Shown here in pieces: positions 6,316 through 12,403 of a DNA stretch of 14,201 nt (the stretch's first letter is position 1; each line of letters opens with the position of its first letter). The DNA lies in NCBI GenBank assembly GCA_002478745.1, contig DLQI01000107.1, positions 1 to 14,201 on the forward strand, written 5' to 3'. The position numbers were made by a program, and so were the translations under genes. The stretch is from Rhodobacteraceae bacterium UBA7436. GTDB taxonomy: Bacteria; Pseudomonadota; Alphaproteobacteria; Rhodobacterales; Rhodobacteraceae. Below the pieces are notes generated by a model, which was not told the DNA's origin, ran no database searches, and saw only the letters and a list, made by a program, of their open reading frames with translations.

Positions 6316-6786
6316 ATGAAACTCACAACATATACTAACTACGCCCTACGATCGCTTCAACTTGCCGCACTCAAGGCCCCGAATCGCATCAAGGTTGATG
6401 ATGTCGTTAAGGTTCACGGGCTTGCGCGCCCCCATATTGTGAAGATTGTGCACGAGCTTGGCCGTGCAGGATACCTGGAAACTGTTCGTGGACGTGGTGG
6501 TGGATTTTTCTTAGCGAGGCTTCCTGAAGAAATTATTATTGGCGATGTAGTACGCTTGACAGAAGGGCCATTAGACCTTGTTGAATGCTTCAATCCTGAG
6601 AAAAACACTTGTCCGTTGATCGGAATTTGTAAGCTATCAAGGGCGATACAAAAGGCAACCAAGGCATTTATGGACGTCCTTGATGACCTGACACTGGCTG
6701 ATATTGCATCCAACAAAGGCGAGCTTTTAGCGCGCATTGCTCCAATTGAAGAGGGTATCGTAGCATCGATACGCAAGACCCAATGA
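6316..6786 (+). CDS. nsrR: NsrR-like Rrf2-family Fe-S transcriptional regulator
   Basis: ATG 6316 has a strong ribosome site (AAGGAGG at 6304-6310); the upstream in-frame ATG at 6241 lacks one and would read through the operator. The 156-residue protein has an N-terminal winged helix (MKLTTYTNYALRSLQLAALK, then RPHIVKIVHELGRAGYLETV and GRGGGFFLA) and a C-terminal helix. Three cysteines, C91, C99 and C105 (C-x7-C-x5-C), occupy the [4Fe-4S]/[2Fe-2S] positions of NsrR; the spacing matches B. subtilis NsrR. NsrR proteins sense nitric oxide through this cluster and repress detoxification genes. Its stop overlaps the crp start (ATGA), so the two are co-translated. Its target here could be the oxidase and sulfur operons. 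Another Rrf2 specificity, such as sulfide or redox sensing, is possible. Confidence 0.8.
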   Translation: MKLTTYTNYALRSLQLAALKAPNRIKVDDVVKVHGLARPHIVKIVHELGRAGYLETVRGRGGGFFLARLPEEIIIGDVVRLTEGPLDLVECFNPEKNTCPLIGICKLSRAIQKATKAFMDVLDDLTLADIASNKGELLARIAPIEEGIVASIRKTQ

Positions 6787-7448
6787 GTGCTATTGATTGG
6801 ACGGATCGGTTCAAGGGAACGAAAGCTTTGCCGCGCTCTGTGCGCGACAGGCTTCTTAATGTGGCGCTTATTCGCGATCATAAAAAGGGGTATCAGGTGT
6901 TTGGGCCGGAAAACGTACCAGATAGCCTGATCTTCTTGTATGAAGGCGCGATCCGCGTTTCACAAACCTCCGGCAATGGGCGGGACATTGTTCTGTACCG
7001 CGTCGACGCTGGCGAAAGCTGCGTTTTAACGACGGCCTGTATGTTGGCTGAAGAGGCGTATAACGCCGAAGGGATTGCAGAAACGAACATAAAGGTGGTG
7101 GCATTGCCCAAGATGTCGTTTGATCGTCTGGTAGCGGAAGAACCTGCTTTCCGGTCGTTTGTCTTCGCAGCTTATTCACGTCGGCTAATTGATCTTTTGC
7201 GGGTCGTAGACGATGTCGCCTTCGGACGGATTGATGTGCGCCTTGCCGAACGGCTGTTGATGCTGGCCGGTGAAGACAAAGAAGTAGCGGCTACACATCA
7301 AGAGATAGCAAGCGAGCTTGGAACCGCGCGTGAAGTAATCTCGCGCGTGCTGCATGATTTTCAAAAGCGTGGGCTTATCTCCCAATCCCGCGGTCGTATT
7401 GCACTTTCAGATAAATCATCTTTACGTGCGATTGCTGAAAGCCAATAA
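6783..7448 (+). CDS. Crp/Fnr-family regulator with a cysteine pair in the effector-binding loop
   Basis: The 221-residue protein has an N-terminal cyclic-nucleotide-binding fold (about 25-115), dimerisation helix (about 118-148) and C-terminal winged helix-turn-helix (about 165-210; THQEIASELGTAREVISRVL). The recognition helix keeps E184, S187 and R188, the E-x-x-S-R contacts FNR and CRP make with TGA half-sites. No N-terminal Fe-S cysteines exist. Instead, where CRP has its cyclic-nucleotide phosphate loop, the protein reads GESCVLTTACML with C80 and C86, its only cysteines. This could be a thiol or persulfide switch, which is inference. It overlaps the nsrR-like gene by 4 bases and is followed by a terminator and then the sulfur operon. 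Confidence 0.88.
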   Translation: MSAIDWTDRFKGTKALPRSVRDRLLNVALIRDHKKGYQVFGPENVPDSLIFLYEGAIRVSQTSGNGRDIVLYRVDAGESCVLTTACMLAEEAYNAEGIAETNIKVVALPKMSFDRLVAEEPAFRSFVFAAYSRRLIDLLRVVDDVAFGRIDVRLAERLLMLAGEDKEVAATHQEIASELGTAREVISRVLHDFQKRGLISQSRGRIALSDKSSLRAIAESQ

Positions 7449-7460
7449 ATGGCTTTTTTT
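7438..7460 (+). terminator. Intrinsic terminator after the nsrR-crp operon
   Basis: AAAGCCA-ATAAA-TGGCTTT is a perfect 7-base stem with a 5-base loop, continued by a T-run to 7460. It overlaps the crp stop codon (7446-7448). It separates the regulator operon from the downstream sulfur operon, which therefore needs its own promoter. Confidence 0.85.
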
Positions 7461-7469
7461 GACAGTTAC

Positions 7470-7483
7470 GTGACAATATCACT
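7470..7483. promoter_or_regulatory. Palindromic operator before the sulfur operon (site 2)
   Basis: GTGACAATATCACT matches the site at 6250-6263 at 13 of 14 positions, including both GTGA/TCAC arms and the N5 spacing. It sits just after the terminator and 55 bases before the DUF2892 gene. A possible -10 (TACAAT at 7489-7494) lies just downstream, so a bound protein could block RNA polymerase. A TTGACA at 7459-7464 is too far (24 bases) to pair with it. Confidence 0.65.
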
Positions 7484-7538
7484 GAAACTACAATGCTTAA
7501 CCTATATCACGTAGTTAACTTAAAGTTAGGAGAAGATT

Positions 7539-7754
7539 ATGACCATTAACGTTGGGGTGATTGACCGCATTCTACGCGCCGCTTTGGGCGTAGTTCTACT
7601 CTATCTCGCCTTTATAAGCGGTCTGTCGTTGTTTGCGGCCCCGCTGTTTAAATTTGGTGCAGCAGTGATCGGTGTGGTGATGCTTGCGACCTCAATCTTG
7701 AAGATGTGCCCTATCTATTCAATTCTTGGCCTCAAGACTTGTAAGGATTGCTGA
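7539..7754 (+). CDS. DUF2892 (YgaP-like transmembrane) protein
   Basis: A 71-residue membrane protein with two hydrophobic helices (about 12-30 and 35-55) and the family's start pattern (N-x-G-x-x-DRxxR, here NVGVIDRILRAALG) and end pattern (CPIYSILGLKTC). Cysteines C58, C68 and C71 lie at the C-terminal end. The same domain is the membrane part of E. coli YgaP, a membrane-bound rhodanese, and DUF2892 genes commonly sit beside rhodanese and YeeE/YedE genes, as here. It may anchor or supply a sulfur-transfer partner. Ribosome site TAGGAGA. First gene of the plus-strand sulfur operon. Confidence 0.88.
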   Translation: MTINVGVIDRILRAALGVVLLYLAFISGLSLFAAPLFKFGAAVIGVVMLATSILKMCPIYSILGLKTCKDC

Positions 7755-7755
7755 G

Positions 7756-8187
7756 ATGGAGACACTTTTCACACCATTCGCATCACTCGGCGGCGGAATG
7801 TTGATAGGTCTGGGCGCGGTCCTTCTTATGTTTGGCCTGGGCCGTATTCTTGGCGCTACCGGCATTATGTCTGGCCTCGTTTTTGCCGAAAGCAGTTCTG
7901 AGTTTTCATGGCGCGCGGCGATGGTTGTCGGTATGATTTTGGCACCAGGCCTTATTTTTTTGATGACCGGAGCAATGCCAGAGCTGGACGTCCCTGTTAG
8001 TCCGCTGATGATTGTCATCGGTGGTGTGATCGTCGGATTTGGCGCGAGCCTTGGGTCGGGCTGTACATCGGGTCATGGAGTTTGCGGCCTGTCGCGTCTC
8101 TCCGTTCGTTCAATTGTAGCTGTGCCAACCTTCATGGTGACCGCAGCTATCACCGTTTACCTGATCCGTCACGTGTTTGGAGTCTGA
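7756..8187 (+). CDS. YeeE/YedE-family sulfur transporter, first half
   Basis: Start ATG 7756 is chosen because AAGGA at 7743-7747 gives a good ribosome site and the start follows the previous stop by one base; the frame is open further upstream but overlaps DUF2892. The 143-residue protein has about four hydrophobic segments and the motif GSGCTSGHGVCG (100-111) with C103 and C110. Full-length YeeE/YedE proteins (about 350 residues) import thiosulfate through conserved cysteines. Here the family is split over two genes; this is the N-terminal half, and its stop overlaps the start of the second half by one base. Confidence 0.88.
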   Translation: METLFTPFASLGGGMLIGLGAVLLMFGLGRILGATGIMSGLVFAESSSEFSWRAAMVVGMILAPGLIFLMTGAMPELDVPVSPLMIVIGGVIVGFGASLGSGCTSGHGVCGLSRLSVRSIVAVPTFMVTAAITVYLIRHVFGV

Positions 8188-8624
8188 TGCCAATGAAACT
8201 TATCTACGCACTTTTCACCGGCCTCGTCTTTGGCGTCGGCATCTCGATTTCTGGCATGATTAACCCTGCCAAGGTTTTTAACTTCTTCGACATAGCGGGC
8301 ACGTGGGACCCAAGCCTTGCTTTTGTGATGGGCGGCGCGGTTATCGTCACTTTCATCGGCTATCGTTTGGCCTGGCGTCGAAATGCACCGCTGTTTGGTG
8401 AGCAATTTGAGTTCCCGACTAACAGCGCAATCGATGCCCGCCTTGTGGGCGGCTCCGCAATCTTCGGGATCGGTTGGGGTATTGCAGGGTTCTGTCCGGG
8501 CGCTGCAATTCCCGCACTTGGTACAGGTCGCTGGGAAGTTGTTCTTTTCCTCGCAGCCGTGACAGCAGGGTTCTATGTGCGGCGTCTTTTCACACCAACA
8601 CAATCAACTAAGAAGGCTGCGTAA
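8187..8624 (+). CDS. YeeE/YedE-family sulfur transporter, second half (DUF6691 type)
   Basis: ATG 8187 overlaps the stop of the first half (TGATG); a second Met two codons on is equally possible. The 145-residue membrane protein has about four hydrophobic segments, a GISISGMINPAKV motif (18-30) and the cysteine motif GFCPGAAIPALGTG (101-114, C103). It is the partner half of the split YeeE/YedE transporter. The two proteins probably pair in the inner membrane to move thiosulfate or another reduced sulfur species. Direction and substrate cannot be read from the sequence. Confidence 0.88.
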   Translation: MPMKLIYALFTGLVFGVGISISGMINPAKVFNFFDIAGTWDPSLAFVMGGAVIVTFIGYRLAWRRNAPLFGEQFEFPTNSAIDARLVGGSAIFGIGWGIAGFCPGAAIPALGTGRWEVVLFLAAVTAGFYVRRLFTPTQSTKKAA

Positions 8625-8625
8625 A

Positions 8626-9204
8626 ATGGCACCTAAAACAACAATGGTAGTTGCCGCGGTCGTCATGGCAGGCGCGGTAGGTGTGGGTGCCACGTATTTT
8701 GTAATGTCACGTGGATACGATATGATGGGTCATCACAGCGGCGGAATGATGCAGCATGATGAGGCCAATATGCCCGGCTTACAGGGTGAAAACGCAACAC
8801 CCGAAGAAAGCGCGGAACTGGCTGTCATGTTTCGCAGCTTTAAGACGATCACACGGGACGTGGAAAACTTGCCGGACGGCATCCGCACCGTAACAAGGTC
8901 TTCCGACCCAGAAGTGATGAACTCATTGGTCAGTCATGTTATTGGCATGATCGATCGTGTCGATGAGTTAGATGATCCGAAGATTGGAATCCAAAGCCCA
9001 ACGCTGGATATCTTTTTTATCCGTGGACAGGGGATCACCTCCGACATCGACGTCACAGACGACGGGATCGTCGTGATCCAGACATCACAGGATGCCGACG
9101 TGGTTGCTGCATTGCATGAACACGCAGCTGAAGTGACCGCAATGGCGGATCGCGGCATGCAAGCTGTGCACGAAATGATGATGGGAAATGGCGAAAGCCA
9201 CTGA
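8626..9204 (+). CDS. Membrane-anchored His/Met-rich protein, copy B (function unknown)
   Basis: ATG 8626 follows the previous stop by one base, with AAGG 9 bases upstream; the longer frame overlaps the transporter gene. The 192-residue protein has an N-terminal hydrophobic segment (about 8-27), then a His/Met-rich stretch (33-44: MMGHHSGGMMQH) and a soluble part about 77% identical, without gaps, to copy A (343-981). It has the same internal duplication (85-104 and 147-166), each unit ending in a His (H104, H166), and a Met/His-rich C-terminus (HEMMM at 182-186). Its place inside the sulfur operon suggests a periplasmic role in sulfide/persulfide oxidation or metal handling. I do not recognise a named family. 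Confidence 0.88.
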   Translation: MAPKTTMVVAAVVMAGAVGVGATYFVMSRGYDMMGHHSGGMMQHDEANMPGLQGENATPEESAELAVMFRSFKTITRDVENLPDGIRTVTRSSDPEVMNSLVSHVIGMIDRVDELDDPKIGIQSPTLDIFFIRGQGITSDIDVTDDGIVVIQTSQDADVVAALHEHAAEVTAMADRGMQAVHEMMMGNGESH

Positions 9205-9227
9205 CCTCTTAAAAAGGATAACTTACC

Positions 9228-9584
9228 ATGGCATATACACAAAAATTCCAAGCGTTGGCTGATGCCGCTCAGAAAGTTGTTGGTTCTGTTGCCCCAGAAG
9301 ATGTTGACAGTTTGCTTTCATCCGGAGCTGTCGCTTTAGATATTCGTGACAAAGAAGAACATGATGCAGGCCATATTCTGGGGGCGATCAACATCAGCCG
9401 CGGAAAACTGGAAATGAATGTTGAAGGTGCCTTGCCTGATCTTGATGCGACCATCCTTTGTTATTGCAACGCTTATAACCGGGGCGCGTTATCCGCCGCA
9501 TCGCTACATGACATGGGCTATAAAAACGCTCGCTACATTGCAGGTGGCCTGAACGCCTATCGCAAGATCGAAAGAAGCACATAG
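9228..9584 (+). CDS. Rhodanese-domain sulfurtransferase
   Basis: A 118-residue single-domain rhodanese. Visible features: the VALDIRDKEEHDAGHILGAINI segment (35-56; DIRD, and GHI-x-GAINI), the active-site loop starting at C80 (CNAYNRG) and the closing GGLNAY (105-110). The loop departs from the common C-R-x-G-x-R-[S/T] form: Arg after Cys is Asn, and the last residue is Gly. A second Cys, C78, lies two residues before C80. It would transfer persulfide sulfur, for example to sulfite to form thiosulfate. Ribosome site AAGGA precedes ATG 9228, 23 bases after the previous gene. Confidence 0.88.
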   Translation: MAYTQKFQALADAAQKVVGSVAPEDVDSLLSSGAVALDIRDKEEHDAGHILGAINISRGKLEMNVEGALPDLDATILCYCNAYNRGALSAASLHDMGYKNARYIAGGLNAYRKIERST

Positions 9585-9615
9585 CTCTATAAAACTTTGA
9601 GAATACCATCAACAG

Positions 9616-9634
9616 GCGTCGAATTTTTTGACGC
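9616..9634 (+). other. Hairpin between rhodanese and persulfide dioxygenase genes
   Basis: GCGTCGAA-TTT-TTTGACGC forms an 8-base stem with one G-U pair. It lies in the 107-base gap, the longest within this run before SulP. No T-run follows, so it is not a classical terminator; it may set transcript processing or mark a promoter break. Confidence 0.4.
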
Positions 9635-9691
9635 TGCGTCTTCCGCACCAATCACGACAGCCCAACACAGGCATTCTTAGGAGTTACGAAC

Positions 9692-10576
9692 ATGACAAAT
9701 TGTCCTGTAAACATGAATATCAAGCCAGAGGTTGAAGCCTTCTTTGACGCCCCGACCAACACCATCAGCTACGTTGTAAAAGACCCATCTTCTGTTTCAT
9801 GTGCAATCATCGACAGCGTCATGGATCTGGATTATGCCGCTGGTCGAATCACCCACGACAGCGCCGACAAAATGATCGCCCATATTAAAGAGCGCGGTCT
9901 TAAACTGGAATGGATCATAGAAACCCATGTCCACGCCGATCACCTGAGTGCTGCCCCCTACATTCAACAGGAATTGGGTGGCAAGGTTGGTGTCGGCGAA
10001 GGCATCATGATTATTCAAGAAACCTTCGGCAAAATCTTTAACGAAGGCACAGAGTTCCAGCGTGATGGTTCGCAGTTTGATGCGCTTTTCAAGGACGGCG
10101 ACACCTACATGATCGGCAATATGCAAGCGATTGCCATCTTCACCCCCGGCCATACACCTGCCTGCATGGTGCACGTTATCGGTGATGCGACCTTTACTGG
10201 CGATACATTGTTCATGCCCGATGGAGGCTCTGCGCGCGCCGATTTCCCGGGCGGAGATGCGAGTATCCTTTACGATTCTATCATGAAAGTGTTGAGCCTG
10301 CCTGACGATATGCGCCTATTCATGTGCCACGACTATGGTCCGAATGGCCGTGACATTGCATGGGAAACAACCGTAGCGGATGAGAAGGCAAACAACATCC
10401 ACTTAGGTGGCAGCAAGACGAAGGAAGACTTCGTCAAGTTTCGCACCGAGCGGGATGCGCAATTGGCGATGCCAAAGCTCATCATTCCATCGCTACAAGT
10501 GAATATGCGTGCAGGCGAAGTGCCAACAGACAAAGACGGTAACCCAATGCTCAAAGTACCGGTCAACGGTCTGTAA
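9692..10576 (+). CDS. Metallo-beta-lactamase-fold persulfide dioxygenase (Blh/ETHE1-like)
   Basis: The 294-residue protein has the metal-binding signature THVHADH (78-84; H79, H81, D83, H84), TPGHT (H154), FTGDTLF (D171) and CHDYGPNGR (H213). The ARADFPGGDA segment (181-190) is typical of the ETHE1/Blh persulfide dioxygenase group, in which one iron is held by two His and one Asp (here probably H79, H154, D171). The reaction is oxidation of glutathione persulfide by oxygen to sulfite. It starts at ATG 9692 with AGGAG 8 bases upstream. It is followed after 14 bases by the DUF442-SQR gene. In the known Blh proteins the DUF442 domain is fused to this enzyme; here it is on the neighbour. Confidence 0.9.
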   Translation: MTNCPVNMNIKPEVEAFFDAPTNTISYVVKDPSSVSCAIIDSVMDLDYAAGRITHDSADKMIAHIKERGLKLEWIIETHVHADHLSAAPYIQQELGGKVGVGEGIMIIQETFGKIFNEGTEFQRDGSQFDALFKDGDTYMIGNMQAIAIFTPGHTPACMVHVIGDATFTGDTLFMPDGGSARADFPGGDASILYDSIMKVLSLPDDMRLFMCHDYGPNGRDIAWETTVADEKANNIHLGGSKTKEDFVKFRTERDAQLAMPKLIIPSLQVNMRAGEVPTDKDGNPMLKVPVNGL

Positions 10577-10590
10577 CTCTGGAGAAAATC

Positions 10591-12270
10591 ATGGAAATTA
10601 AGAAAATTACGGACAAAGTTTCTGTTTCACCGCAAATCTCTCTGGGTGACATGGCAGACATCAAGAAAGCCGGATTTCGTGCAATCATTTGCAACCGTCC
10701 TGATGGCGAGGGCGCAGATCAACCGAGCTACGCGGAAATCGAGAAGGCGGCAAAAAAGGCCGGTCTTGAAATCGCATATGTTCCGGTTCAATCGGGCATG
10801 GTGACCGATGAAAATGTGACCGAGTTTGACACCGCTTTGAAAACCTTGCCACGTCCAGTTCTGGGCTATTGCCGTTCAGGCACACGCTCGGCCACGCTTT
10901 GGTCGTTGCATGAGGCTCACAAACGTCCGCTGTCCGAAATCCTCGCAGCGACAAAAGCCGCTGGATATGACATGAGCGGCGTTGCAAGCCGTATCGCGAA
11001 TGGCGGCAAAACACCGACCCAGACCGGCGATGCAAAATATGATGTTGTGATTGTCGGTGGCGGGGCAGGCGGCATCGCTACGGCCGCAAGCTTGCTTTCA
11101 CGCAAATCAGACCTGTCTATTGCGATCATTGATCCGTCTGACGTGCATTATTATCAGCCGGGGTGGACCATGGTCGGTGGCGGCGTGTTCGAGGCCAGCG
11201 AAACAGCCAAAACGATGGCGTCACTGATCCCGCGCGGCGTCAAATGGATCAAGGCAGCGGTTGCAGCCTTCGAGCCTCAAAACAACGCCGTCATCCTTGA
11301 AGGCTGCGTCGTCGTGACCTATGACCGGCTTGTGGTTTCCCCTGGTCTCAAACTGAACTGGGCAGGTGTCGAAGGTCTTGAAGAGACCTTGGGGCGCAAT
11401 GGTGTCACATCGAACTACCGCTATGATTTGGCACCCTACACGTGGCATCTCGTGCAAGAGATGAAAGAAGGCCGCGCGTTGTTTACCCAACCGCCGATGC
11501 CGATCAAATGCGCAGGTGCGCCGCAAAAGGCGATGTATCTGTCAGGTGATGCTTGGTTCCGACGCGGTGTGCTGAAGGACGTCGACATCCAGTTCATGAA
11601 TGCCGGTGGCGTGCTGTTTGGGGTCAAGGAATACGTGCCTGCGCTGATGGAATATGTCAAAAAGTATGATGCTGATCTGAACTTTTTCCATACGCTCACG
11701 TCCGTGGATGGTGCCGCAAAGGAAGCCACGTTCAAAGTCGCTAAGCCCGATACGGACCCGACGGAAATCACGGTGGATTTCGATATGATGCATGTCTGCC
11801 CACCACAGGTTGCGCCCGATTTCATTCGCGTGTCTCCGTTGGCGGATGCCGCGGGATGGGTGGATGTCGATCAAGCGACACTGCGTCACAAAAACTATGA
11901 CAACGTATGGTCATTGGGGGATGTTATGAACGCGCCAAATGCCAAAACCATGGCAGCTGCACGCAAGCAAGCGCCAGTCGTTGCTGAGAACATCGTTGCT
12001 GATATCAAGGGCGGATCACCTGTGGCCCAATACGACGGCTATGGTTCTTGTCCGTTGACCGTTGAACGCGGCAAAATCGTGCTGGCAGAATTCGGGTATG
12101 GCGGTGCTCTCAAGCCGAGCTTCCCATCCTTTATTATCGATGGGACCAAGCCAAGCCGTGCGGCATGGTTCATGAAGGAAAAGCTGCTACCACCGATCTA
12201 TTGGCAAGCCATGCTGAAGGGCAAAGAATGGATGGCGAAACCTGAGGACATCAAGGTGACGGCCGACTAG
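10591..12270 (+). CDS. sqr: DUF442-sulfide:quinone oxidoreductase fusion
   Basis: The 559-residue protein has two parts. Residues ~1-115 are a DUF442 (Blh-type, phosphatase/rhodanese-like) domain with catalytic loop CRSGTRS starting at C94. Residues ~148-559 are a flavoprotein sulfide:quinone oxidoreductase: FAD motif GGGAGG (156-161), IAIIDPSDVHYYQPGWT (177-193), and the type II SQR cysteines C307 (PIKCAGAPQK) and C487 (GYGSCPLTV), plus C403. SQR oxidises sulfide at the membrane and passes electrons to quinone, forming a persulfide on an acceptor such as glutathione. The fused DUF442 domain could take the persulfide sulfur and hand it to the dioxygenase encoded just upstream. The C-terminal part (FMKEKLLPPIYWQAMLKG) probably attaches to the membrane. 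Ribosome site GGAG 6 bases before ATG. Confidence 0.95.
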   Translation: MEIKKITDKVSVSPQISLGDMADIKKAGFRAIICNRPDGEGADQPSYAEIEKAAKKAGLEIAYVPVQSGMVTDENVTEFDTALKTLPRPVLGYCRSGTRSATLWSLHEAHKRPLSEILAATKAAGYDMSGVASRIANGGKTPTQTGDAKYDVVIVGGGAGGIATAASLLSRKSDLSIAIIDPSDVHYYQPGWTMVGGGVFEASETAKTMASLIPRGVKWIKAAVAAFEPQNNAVILEGCVVVTYDRLVVSPGLKLNWAGVEGLEETLGRNGVTSNYRYDLAPYTWHLVQEMKEGRALFTQPPMPIKCAGAPQKAMYLSGDAWFRRGVLKDVDIQFMNAGGVLFGVKEYVPALMEYVKKYDADLNFFHTLTSVDGAAKEATFKVAKPDTDPTEITVDFDMMHVCPPQVAPDFIRVSPLADAAGWVDVDQATLRHKNYDNVWSLGDVMNAPNAKTMAAARKQAPVVAENIVADIKGGSPVAQYDGYGSCPLTVERGKIVLAEFGYGGALKPSFPSFIIDGTKPSRAAWFMKEKLLPPIYWQAMLKGKEWMAKPEDIKVTAD

Positions 12271-12289
12271 CGTCTGACGAACCATCATA

Positions 12290-12312
12290 GTGGGTGCCGC
12301 AGCGGTGCCCGC
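12290..12312 (+). other. Stem-loop 1 after sqr
   Basis: GTGGGTGCCG-CAG-CGGTGCCCGC gives a 10-base stem with three G-U pairs and a 3-base loop, 20 bases after the sqr stop. It is GC-rich but not directly followed by a T-run (GTTTTG appears about 14 bases on), so it is at best a weak terminator of the sulfide operon. Confidence 0.45.
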
Positions 12313-12321
12313 CGCTTGATT

Positions 12322-12346
12322 GGTCTGTTTTGTTCCCCGACAGACC
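12322..12346 (+). other. Stem-loop 2 in the SulP leader
   Basis: GGTCTGT (12322-12328) and ACAGACC (12340-12346) are perfect complements around an 11-base loop. It overlaps a TTG at 12320 that could otherwise be read as a distal SulP start, which makes that start unlikely. Confidence 0.45.
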
Positions 12347-12353
12347 TACACTT

Positions 12354-12382
12354 GGCGGTCAGAGTCATTTTCTCTGATCGCC
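12354..12382 (+). other. Stem-loop 3 in the SulP leader
   Basis: GGCGGTCAGAG (12354-12364) pairs with CTCTGATCGCC (12372-12382) over 11 bases with one G-U pair and a 7-base loop (TCATTTT). It ends 21 bases before the chosen SulP start. It is the strongest of three consecutive hairpins between sqr and SulP. Confidence 0.55.
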
Positions 12383-12403
12383 GCCTTTCTTGGATCAATT
12401 GTC

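Noticed and set aside
7459..7494. TTGACA (7459) plus TACAAT (7489) as a sigma-70 promoter
   Set aside because: The spacer would be 24 bases, too long; only the TACAAT is kept as a possible -10.
9616..9634. Hairpin after the rhodanese gene as an intrinsic terminator
   Set aside because: The T residues are in the loop and stem rather than after it; listed only as a hairpin.
12320..12403. N-terminal extension of SulP from a TTG codon
   Set aside because: No ribosome site, it lies within two or three stem-loops, and the family sequence starts only after ATG 12404.
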